64,000 nucleotides of DNA from positions 1 to 64,000 of the forward strand of contig CAIMFY010000109.1 of the NCBI GenBank assembly GCA_903840415.1, given 5' to 3'. The stretch is from an uncultured Opitutia bacterium. GTDB taxonomy: Bacteria; Verrucomicrobiota; Verrucomicrobiia; Opitutales; Opitutaceae. A program made the translations under genes and the position numbers. Shown in pieces: positions 51,548 through 58,984 of the stretch. How positions within the stretch are numbered: position 1 is the first letter of the stretch; each line of letters begins with the position of its first letter. The notes under the pieces are model-generated. The model worked only from the letters and a program-made list of their open reading frames with translations. It was not told the DNA's origin and made no database searches.

Positions 51548-54061
51548 TTAACGCGTCCGGCCGGTGCTGGTGGACTCGGGGAGGTCCTGCGCTTGATCGA
51601 TTTCGCAGACCAGCGCCCAGCCGGTAGGGCGATCGACGAGGGCTAGAGTGTGTTGCGCCGGACCGCTGTCGTGGTCGCTCAGAATGAGATCGAGACGATG
51701 ACCGTGGTTGTTCAACCAGAAGTCGTCTCGCCGCCACGAGGGCGGAGCCGGAGCGCCGCTCAATACCCGCCACTCCAAGCGGGTGGCCCATTCCGTGGTG
51801 TTGCGCGCGGTGTCGTCGGCCGCAGTGCGTTCGAGGCCCACCCACGGCCAGCCGCGAATCCGCGGCGCTGTGACGAGCGCGCCGCCGCTTCCATCGGCAG
51901 TCACACGGGCGAATTCGCGACCGGCGTCATCGAGCAGCGTGCACTCGGTGAGCGTGGGTGGGTTGCCTGACCAGTAAACTTCGGCGCGGGTCGCGGTGAC
52001 GCTGGCGAACGTAGGAGTGCCGCCCGCGACGTCTCGCCAATGGGGCCGGCCAGAAGCCATGGTCTCAGCCGGAAGATCTATGGCGAAACCGATCCGGGGT
52101 GCCGGGTGCTTGAACGTGAGCGGCATCGCAGCTTGGCGTTCACGCAGCAGCCGTGCGCGCAACACCTCGATGTCGTCGTCGTCGCCCACCCGTGTGGGTG
52201 CGGTGGGCAAAATGGCGTCCTGCAGCAGCCGTGGTTGCCACGCCGTGATGTGCAAACGCACCCGGCGCGGATGGTCAGTGGCGGCCGTCGCGAATACCGG
52301 ATCGGCGACCTTTGGGCTGAGCGCCCCAGCGGTAGTCGGTGCGGTCGGCGGTGATTTGTCGGATACGCGGACTGCGGACGTGGGCGACGAACGATCGGCC
52401 GGTGCCGCGCGGTCGGCCGGAGGTTCGGCGCTGGCTGGATCAGCACCGGTGGCCAGCGCAGTTTTTTCGGCCGGCGAATCGTCGGCCGGCGCGGCGGCAG
52501 CGAATGGCGGTGGCGGCGGAGCAGCGTTGTTCGCCGTCGTGGTGGCGGGTGGCGACGGGACTGGTGCCGGTTGATCGGTTTTGGTTTCGGGAGAAGGCTG
52601 GCGTGTGGGCGGGTGGGCTGAAGCGACTGGTGGAACAGGCGGCGGCGCTGGTGGTGGCGTTGATGGATTGGGCGGAGGTAGCGGTGGTGCGACACTGACT
52701 GCGGAAGTCGAAGTAGCAGCGCTGGCGGCCGCCGCGGCGATGGCACTCGCACTCGACGCGACCGCGGCACCGACGGAAGCGGCGGCGGTTGTTGAGGCGC
52801 TGCCGGCGGCGGCACCTGCGCCGGCCGAGGTGTTGCCAGGTGCACCGGAATTCGCCGCCGCCGCGTTCGCCGCGGAAGAGGGTGGCGCAGCGCTCGCGAC
52901 TGCTCCCGAGGAATCAGCGGCGAATCCCGCGACCCGCTGTTCGACCAAAACGGTTGGTCGCCGTCCACCATCGCGCTGGGGAAACTCCTCGGACTTCGAT
53001 CGCTGCGAGTGCGCTTCGAGGCTCGCGATTTTGGTGGTCGGAATACCCGGCGCGACTCCAGCGGCGAAGGGACCGGGTGTTGAGTTGTCCTTTGTAGCGT
53101 CGGTGCGCGGTCGGACAAAAGCGTTCGGTGTCACCTTGGCCGGAGCGGGTAAATCGGCCGTCGCTTTCGCTGTCGCCTGCGATGCGCGCGGCGCCGCCGG
53201 CCAGCGCCACCACGTGACGCCGGTAATCGTGAGAGCGATCGCGGCAAATAAAAAAAACAGAGCGCGCGGGCGCCGTCGATTGGGCGGAGCGCCCCTGAGG
53301 ATCGCGGCACCGTCGTCGGCGCGGTCCCGCAGTTCGAGTCCGGTGACAGAGGTGAGTTCGATTTCCACCAACACGCCACCGGGCGGGAATTTTCCTTGGG
53401 GAGAAACGGCGCAGGCGTGGTAGCGCCCCGGTGTAACTTTCGGAAAGCGAAATTTTCCCGCGGCATCGGATCGCGTGCGAGCGAGAGTGCCGCCGTCCGG
53501 GCGTTCGAGGACCACCTCGTGGTCGGGGGCGACCGCATTGGCGAGAAAGACGGTGCCGGTGATCTCACAATCCGTCGCGTCGGGATACTGCGGAGACAGC
53601 GGTGCCGCCAACCCCCAGCTGTGCACCATGAGACTGCGCTCGGCGCGGACGACGTAGCCGGCGAGCGAAACGTCTGGCAGGCCGGCGAGCGTGGCGACGA
53701 CCTCGTTCATCCGCGCCTGGATCTGGGGCAGGACGGACGCCCCGCGGCGCGCATCGGCGGCGGCTTGAGGCGCATCTTCCACAGAATCAGCGAGTGAGCG
53801 CAGGGCACCAGTCAGGCGTTTGCGCACGGTGGCGAGTTCGGCCGCCACGATCGGCGGGCGGTTGGCGGGCTCGCGCCACGACCACTGCACGCCTCCGTCG
53901 TCCGAGCGCGTTTGCGGGGGCAGAAGGATGCCACGAAAATGCGGCAGGAGAAGCGACCAGTAGTGGTGGAGCGAGCGCTGGCCGATCATCGGTGGCGTGG
54001 GCTGACCGGCACCGCGCTTGAGTGCGGCGACGGCGCGGCGGGATTCGTCCGGACGGTTCAT
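51548..54061 (-). CDS. Large membrane protein with Ala/Pro-rich region, unknown
   Basis: The 837-residue protein has an N-terminal cytoplasmic part with helices (about 70-130) and a beta domain (165-245). The latter contains AGKFRFPKVTPGRYHACAV, resembling carboxypeptidase-regulatory/CnaB-like folds. One membrane helix follows at 267-286 (RALFFLFAAIALTITGVTWW). Then come about 300 residues very rich in Ala, Pro and Ser, likely disordered and able to span an envelope. A folded C-terminal domain (about 600-837) starts near RRVRLHITAWQPRLLQ. No family recognised. Its ATG overlaps the lipoprotein stop by 4 nt, so the two probably act together. Start 54061 is the coupled one; upstream codons run into the lipoprotein antiphase. 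Confidence 0.75.
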   Translation of the reverse strand: MNRPDESRRAVAALKRGAGQPTPPMIGQRSLHHYWSLLLPHFRGILLPPQTRSDDGGVQWSWREPANRPPIVAAELATVRKRLTGALRSLADSVEDAPQAAADARRGASVLPQIQARMNEVVATLAGLPDVSLAGYVVRAERSLMVHSWGLAAPLSPQYPDATDCEITGTVFLANAVAPDHEVVLERPDGGTLARTRSDAAGKFRFPKVTPGRYHACAVSPQGKFPPGGVLVEIELTSVTGLELRDRADDGAAILRGAPPNRRRPRALFFLFAAIALTITGVTWWRWPAAPRASQATAKATADLPAPAKVTPNAFVRPRTDATKDNSTPGPFAAGVAPGIPTTKIASLEAHSQRSKSEEFPQRDGGRRPTVLVEQRVAGFAADSSGAVASAAPPSSAANAAAANSGAPGNTSAGAGAAAGSASTTAAASVGAAVASSASAIAAAAASAATSTSAVSVAPPLPPPNPSTPPPAPPPVPPVASAHPPTRQPSPETKTDQPAPVPSPPATTTANNAAPPPPPFAAAAPADDSPAEKTALATGADPASAEPPADRAAPADRSSPTSAVRVSDKSPPTAPTTAGALSPKVADPVFATAATDHPRRVRLHITAWQPRLLQDAILPTAPTRVGDDDDIEVLRARLLRERQAAMPLTFKHPAPRIGFAIDLPAETMASGRPHWRDVAGGTPTFASVTATRAEVYWSGNPPTLTECTLLDDAGREFARVTADGSGGALVTAPRIRGWPWVGLERTAADDTARNTTEWATRLEWRVLSGAPAPPSWRRDDFWLNNHGHRLDLILSDHDSGPAQHTLALVDRPTGWALVCEIDQAQDLPESTSTGRTR

Positions 54062-54501
54062 GGTCTGACGCCGGCCGGGGCGGCGATGAGCGTGGCCAGT
54101 CGCCAGCGATAGACTTCGCCCGGTGCAAGGCGGGCGGAAAACTGGCGGGTCAACTCTGCCCCGGCGAGACCGGAGAGCGCCGTCTGCGTGATCGTGTAGT
54201 CGCCGCCCGCGAATTCTAAACGCTGCGTCTCGTGCGCACCGACGAGCAGAATGCGTTCGCCGGAACCTGCCGCCGCGACCGCGATACGCCAGTCGCATTC
54301 GCTGACATTGACGAGTTCGATTCTAGAGGCCCGCGAGATCGCCGGCGCGACGGGCGCTGCGGGACTGGCGCAGCCACCGGTGATTTCGAGCGTCACCAGC
54401 AACGCGGCGGTGACGAAGGCGGAGCACAGTCGGCCAGCCGCCAGCATCCGTCGATCGGAGCTGGACGCAGATCGTTGGGCAGATCGCAGGGGTCGGTTCA
54501 T
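54058..54501 (-). CDS. Putative lipoprotein, partner of the large membrane protein
   Basis: The 147-residue product has an N-terminal basic stretch, a hydrophobic segment (CSAFVTAALLVTLEI) and a lipobox-like TGGC with lipidation at Cys44. The signal region is long for a lipoprotein, so a later start is possible. The mature part reads RIELVNVSECDWRIAVA, then FAGGDYTITQTALSG and YRWRLATLIAAPAG, a probable small beta sandwich. No family is recognised. It is the first gene of a two-gene unit. Confidence 0.68.
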   Translation of the reverse strand: MNRPLRSAQRSASSSDRRMLAAGRLCSAFVTAALLVTLEITGGCASPAAPVAPAISRASRIELVNVSECDWRIAVAAAGSGERILLVGAHETQRLEFAGGDYTITQTALSGLAGAELTRQFSARLAPGEVYRWRLATLIAAPAGVRP

Positions 54502-54633
54502 GGTCGACCGCGGGAGGCGTGGCCGGTTGCCTCGTATCGTCACACGGGGCGAAAACTTAAATCCGGCTGGCTCATCTTCGCTCCGACGCTGAAAATCTTG
54601 CCGCGGGCACAGGACCGTGCGGCAGTGGAGCCG

Positions 54634-55206
54634 ATGCATCGCCAACCGATTTTGGAGTTACTGCGGCGCCACGCGGCGCAGCCGCTGGACGCGCATGAGG
54701 CCGCGATGGCGGCGGAGATTATCCGGTTCGTCGAGACGCACGCGGACTGTTTTTTGCGGTCGTGCGTGCCCGGTCACCTGACCGGCTCAGCCTGGATCGT
54801 GGATCCGGAGCGGACGCGCACGCTCCTCACGCACCATCACAAACTCGATCGGTGGCTTCAGCTCGGTGGGCACGCCGACGGCGAAACCGATCTGGCTGGC
54901 GTCGCGATGCGGGAGGCGCGCGAGGAGAGTGGCCTGACGCGGCTACGCGCCGTGAGCGCGGTGCCGTTCGACGTGGATCGGCACTTAATTCCGGCGCGCG
55001 GCCATGAGCCCGAGCACTATCACCACGACGTGCGTTTCATGATCGAAGCCGATCCGGATGAACCGCTAGTGATTTCCAGCGAGTCGAAAGATCTGGCTTG
55101 GGTCGAAATCATAGGAGTGGCAGCGCTCAACCCTGCGGAGTCGATGGCGCGAATGGTGCGAAAGACGCAGGCGGCGAAGGTCGCACCCAAGATTGATCCG
55201 GCTTAA
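54634..55206 (+). CDS. Nudix hydrolase
   Basis: The Nudix box is exact: GGHADGETDLAGVAMREARE then ESGL. The 190-residue protein also has HLTGSAWIVDPERTRTLLTH and LDRWLQLGG, a form found in several bacterial Nudix proteins next to the catalytic loop. Substrate unknown. Start 54634 has a TGGAG a few nt upstream. The gene is divergent from the lipoprotein gene. Confidence 0.87.
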   Translation: MHRQPILELLRRHAAQPLDAHEAAMAAEIIRFVETHADCFLRSCVPGHLTGSAWIVDPERTRTLLTHHHKLDRWLQLGGHADGETDLAGVAMREAREESGLTRLRAVSAVPFDVDRHLIPARGHEPEHYHHDVRFMIEADPDEPLVISSESKDLAWVEIIGVAALNPAESMARMVRKTQAAKVAPKIDPA

Positions 55207-55313
55207 AAGGTGGGTGACTACTGGTGATGGGGCCAAGACCCCACTAGCGGTAAATCAGTCTATGCGCTATTGAACAGGTGCCTTGGACGCGCGTGCGGCC
55301 GTGGCCTCTGCGC

Positions 55314-56786
55314 ATGAAGATCCTCCTGGTCAGTCCGAAAACTCCGAACACGTTTTGGAGTTTCAAGCATGTGTTGCGGTTCGTGGCGAAGCGCGCGGCG
55401 TTTCCGCCGCTCGGCCTGATCACGGTGGCGGCGATGCTGCCGCGCGAGTGGCGGCTCAAGCTGATCGATCTGAACGTCGATCGGCTCGACGACCGCGATT
55501 TGCGCTGGGCCGACTCCGTGCTGTTGAGCGCGATGATTGTGCACCAGGAATCGGTGCGCGAAATCGCGGCGCGCGCGGCGGCGCTCGGCACGCGCGTCGT
55601 AGCGGGCGGGCCGCTCTTCACGACCGGTCACGAGTTGTTTCCGGAAATCCCGCACTTTGTGCTCGGCGAGGCCGAGGAGATTATGCCCCAGCTCGTCGCG
55701 GACTTGCGCGCCGGCACGCTGCAACGGGTCTATCACGCTCCGCGTTTTCCCGCGCTCGATCAGACGCCGATCCCGCGCTACGATTTGCTGAGGTTGCGCA
55801 ACTACGTGACGATGGCGGCGCAATTTTCCCGCGGCTGTCCCTACGACTGCGAGTTTTGCGACATCATCGTGATGAATGGCCGCGTGCCGCGCACGAAGTC
55901 GCCGGTGCAGTTCATCGCGGAGTTGGAGACGCTGCGTCGGATCGGCTGGAAGGACATGGTGTTCGTCGTGGACGACAATTTCATCGGCAACAAGGCGCGC
56001 ACGAAGACGCTCCTCCACGCGATGATCGAGTGGCGCGAGCGCACGCATCCGGCCATGGGCTTTCTGACCGAGGCGTCGATCAATCTCGCGGACGATGCGG
56101 AGTTGCGCGCGCTGATGGTCGCGGCGGGTTTCAGGAAGGTGTTCGTCGGGATCGAGACGCCCTCGGCGGCGTCGCTCGACGAGTGTCGCAAGTTGCAAAA
56201 CACGGGCCGCGATCTCGTGGCCGCGGTGCAGGTGCTGCAGCAATCCGGGCTCGAGGTGATGGGCGGATTCATCGTCGGGTTCGACAGCGACACCGGCGAC
56301 ATCTTCAAGCAGCAGTTCGATTTCATCCAGCGCTCGGGCGTCGCGACGGCGATGGTCGGTTTACTCACGGCGCTGCCGCAGACGCGGCTCTACCAGCGCC
56401 TGCAGCGCGAGGGCCGGCTCCTCGCCGAGAGCACGGGCAACAACACCTCGGCGGCCCTGAATTTTCGTCCGCGGCTCGACCGGCAATGGCTAGAGAACGG
56501 CTATCGCGAACTCATGCGGCGGCTTTACGAGCCGCGAAATTATTACAGTCGCATCCGCGTTTTCCTAAAAAACCACCATGGTCGCGGCGAACGGCTGCGG
56601 TTATCGTGGGTGGATTGCACGGCGTTTCTGAAATCGTTCTGGCTGCTCGGCGTGTGGCACCGCGGCCGCCTGGCCTACTGGTGGTTCATGATCGGGACGA
56701 TGCTGCGCCGGCCGCGGCAATTCCGCGTGGCGATCGAACTGGCCATCGTCGGCCACCATTTTCGGCGGGTGGCGGCGGGGCTGTGA
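55314..56786 (+). CDS. B12-binding-domain radical SAM protein (DUF4070 type)
   Basis: The 490-residue enzyme has an N-terminal Rossmann-like cobalamin-binding domain (about 1-145: KRAAFPPLGLITVAAMLPRE, RVVAGGPLFTTGHE). The radical SAM domain has the cluster motif C175-P-Y-D-C179-E-F-C182 in FSRGCPYDCEFCDI, then FVVDDNFIGNKARTK. A C-terminal DUF4070-like region begins near PQTRLYQRLQREGRLL. Class B radical SAM methylases of this shape include the hopanoid C-2 methylase HpnP, which is a candidate; no hopanoid gene lies nearby. A basic, aromatic end may touch the membrane. Confidence 0.86.
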   Translation: MKILLVSPKTPNTFWSFKHVLRFVAKRAAFPPLGLITVAAMLPREWRLKLIDLNVDRLDDRDLRWADSVLLSAMIVHQESVREIAARAAALGTRVVAGGPLFTTGHELFPEIPHFVLGEAEEIMPQLVADLRAGTLQRVYHAPRFPALDQTPIPRYDLLRLRNYVTMAAQFSRGCPYDCEFCDIIVMNGRVPRTKSPVQFIAELETLRRIGWKDMVFVVDDNFIGNKARTKTLLHAMIEWRERTHPAMGFLTEASINLADDAELRALMVAAGFRKVFVGIETPSAASLDECRKLQNTGRDLVAAVQVLQQSGLEVMGGFIVGFDSDTGDIFKQQFDFIQRSGVATAMVGLLTALPQTRLYQRLQREGRLLAESTGNNTSAALNFRPRLDRQWLENGYRELMRRLYEPRNYYSRIRVFLKNHHGRGERLRLSWVDCTAFLKSFWLLGVWHRGRLAYWWFMIGTMLRRPRQFRVAIELAIVGHHFRRVAAGL

Positions 56787-56796
56787 GGCGAGCGGC

Positions 56797-57819
56797 TCAG
56801 GCGAACGCGCCGCGCTCAAACATTTGCTCGGTTGTTTGGGCGACTTGGTTCAAATCCGTTTCATCGACGTAATGAGCCAGCGAAAAATCGCGCAACGCCT
56901 GCCAGACGCCGACGAGATAACTCTCCTTCACGGCGGTGTGCTGAGCTTCGGCCTGTTGCACCCGCTCCAAGAGGGCCGGGAAACCGAGCGACCGCAGTTC
57001 GTGGCAACGCTCCATGATGGCGGCGAATTGCTGCTGGATGGATGAGACGGGCAGATCCGCTGCCGCTTCCATCGACTGGGCGAAATCAAATGTGGGCAGG
57101 CGGGGAAACTCCGACTCAAATGCCGTGCCGTGGAGAAAACGATCCCGCTCGTCGGCGATGGCATTCGTGGCAGCCACGTCCGAGGCGAGCAGGGCGCCGA
57201 TCTTGGCGGCATGAATAATGGCTTCGCGACTCGTCTCCGAGACGTAGCGGTTGCCGTCGGCGTCGAGCCGCGGTGATACGAGGCTGTTGCGCGCGCAACC
57301 GATCGCTCGGATGAAATCCTGCAACTCAAGGTCGAGCCGGGCGACACAACGATGCCAGTCAGCCACGAGCGACTCCGAGATGAGTCCGGAATAATAGGTC
57401 GCATCGTTTTGCCGCAGCCAATCTTCGATGTGCAATTCCGCGCATTTGCGGAGGCGTTTCATTGCGTCGGCATTGCGTTGGAGAGCTTTAGTATAAAGTG
57501 AAAGATCCGCGGTGGTCGCCTCCAGACTGGCTTGGTAAGCCGCCTTGGTCCCGGATCGGCGAAAGGCCAGAAAGGGCGGCCGGGTCGCGCTGACGTTCTC
57601 GTGCTGCGCCTTGGCTTCGTTCATCGCCTTCAGGATCAGTTCGCCGGCCCGGTAGAGGTAGGCCTCACGCACGATAAGTTGAAAGGTGTCCTCGGGCAAA
57701 GCCGCGACGAGTTTTGCGGTTGCATCGGGATTGATGCTCGGCGTCGCGGTGACCCAAGGAAAGGCTGACCCGCCAGTGGCAGGAGTCGCTGCAACTTCGT
57801 TGGTTTCGGTGGCGCTCAT
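56797..57819 (-). CDS. Uncharacterised helical protein
   Basis: The 340-residue product is rich in Ala, Glu, Gln and Arg and predicted by eye to be mostly helical (SLEATTADLSLYTKALQRNA, then SIQQQFAAIMERCHELRSLG). There is no signal peptide, membrane helix or known motif. A Thr/Pro/Ala-rich N-terminus (about 1-35) may be disordered. I do not recognise a family. It converges on the radical SAM gene with a 10-nt gap. Confidence 0.6.
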   Translation of the reverse strand: MSATETNEVAATPATGGSAFPWVTATPSINPDATAKLVAALPEDTFQLIVREAYLYRAGELILKAMNEAKAQHENVSATRPPFLAFRRSGTKAAYQASLEATTADLSLYTKALQRNADAMKRLRKCAELHIEDWLRQNDATYYSGLISESLVADWHRCVARLDLELQDFIRAIGCARNSLVSPRLDADGNRYVSETSREAIIHAAKIGALLASDVAATNAIADERDRFLHGTAFESEFPRLPTFDFAQSMEAAADLPVSSIQQQFAAIMERCHELRSLGFPALLERVQQAEAQHTAVKESYLVGVWQALRDFSLAHYVDETDLNQVAQTTEQMFERGAFA

Positions 57820-58027
57820 ATGGAGAAGTCGTGATTGGTCTCGGCACCCAATGGACGTCGCGGCGCGTCGGTTTGCAACTTTGGGAACTACGCCTCGGCA
57901 GGGTAGTTTCGCGAAGCTGCCAGCGAATCGATTCGCCGCTTCCGTCCCAAACCGCTGCGCAAAACTACGCAGTCCCGCTACGGTCAGCGCCAGAACGCGA
58001 CGCCAAGCAGACCGGCGCGAACGTCAG

Positions 58028-58858
58028 TCACCGACCTGGGACCACCGGGCCGCGACTGCTGACGCCCAGCGTTTTCTGGGATGGATCTAACTGCCCATCC
58101 AAAGTCAGTCGGACGATATCGCCTGCTTTGCACTTGCGTCCCTGAATCGTGCAATCGCGGGAGACGAGCCCTTGCTGGAGGTGGCCATTTTCGTAAAACC
58201 ACGCCATGCAGTCCGTCCCGTAAAACAAAAGCCGCATCGGCATCCGGAGCGGATTTTGACTGCTGGTGCAGGGAACGCCGTCGATCTCTTCATCCTGCGC
58301 CAGCCAGATCGCCCTCAGCTTCCCGCTTAGGTAGATGACGTGGCCAATGCCGTCTTCCGTCGCCGTGCAGAGATGTCCCTGAAGAAGCGTTTTCGCCGGC
58401 AGCCAGCATCGCCATGTGTCGTGCACCTCTGGCTCCCAAACATTGCTGAAAAACAACGTGGCCTTCGTCGGCAACAGCAGGCCGCGAATCGAAGTGGCCT
58501 GCGGAAGGGTGCCACTGAACATTTTGCTCTGGTGAAACTGCACCGCGCTCCCGGCGGGCAGCGCGAGGCCTGCGAGTATGGCGGGTTGCCCCAGGCGACA
58601 TGCCTCCACTTCGCCGGCGCCGTTGAACTGGAGCTCAGTCCCGATCGGCAGCGCGACGCCGGCGACAGTATAATCGCGCGACAGCGTGCAGCGTTTGATC
58701 GCGCCCTTGCTGTGAAGCTCGACCTGGTGCTGGCAGGGCACGCCGTTGATTTCAGTTGGTGCGGAAAGATCTCGAGTCTCGGCGAAGCTCGTCGAGTTGG
58801 CGAACCCACAGGCAATCGCGGTGCCTATAAGTCGAAGGGGAGAGCGGTATATTTTCAT
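58028..58858 (-). CDS. Secreted protein with internal beta repeats, unknown
   Basis: The 276-residue product has a signal peptide (MKIYRSPLRLIGTAIACGFA, cleavage near SFA-ET). The mature part is built of units of about 25-30 residues with a shared pattern [CT]-x-L-x5-[IV]-x-G-x2-L-P-x-G-[ST]-x-[VL]-x-F: CTLSRDYTVAGVALPIGTEL, CRLGQPAILAGLALPAGSAV, TLPQATSIRGLLLPTKATLF and CTIQGRKCKAGDIVRL. The phrase [ND]GVPC occurs twice, near both ends. Many cysteines suggest disulfides. A folded beta repeat is likely. Function unknown. About 208 nt separate it from the neighbour at 57819. Confidence 0.66.
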   Translation of the reverse strand: MKIYRSPLRLIGTAIACGFANSTSFAETRDLSAPTEINGVPCQHQVELHSKGAIKRCTLSRDYTVAGVALPIGTELQFNGAGEVEACRLGQPAILAGLALPAGSAVQFHQSKMFSGTLPQATSIRGLLLPTKATLFFSNVWEPEVHDTWRCWLPAKTLLQGHLCTATEDGIGHVIYLSGKLRAIWLAQDEEIDGVPCTSSQNPLRMPMRLLFYGTDCMAWFYENGHLQQGLVSRDCTIQGRKCKAGDIVRLTLDGQLDPSQKTLGVSSRGPVVPGR

Positions 58859-58984
58859 CGGAAACGCCGACTTGGCATTGTCCGAGCATAAGCGACACTG
58901 TCTATGGTGCGTTAATCGAAAATCGTGATGATCGCAATCGACTGAACCGATGGCGTGAATTCACTCTAAACGCGATGACCGCGC

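Noticed and set aside
55207-55313. Possible tRNA or small RNA between the Nudix and radical SAM genes
   Set aside because: A short GGGG/CCCC stem is present, but there is no cloverleaf, T-loop motif or clear promoter.
55283-56872. 529-codon plus-strand frame overlapping the radical SAM gene
   Set aside because: It is out of frame with the C175/C179/C182 cluster motif and B12 domain; its translation is Arg/Ala-rich noise.
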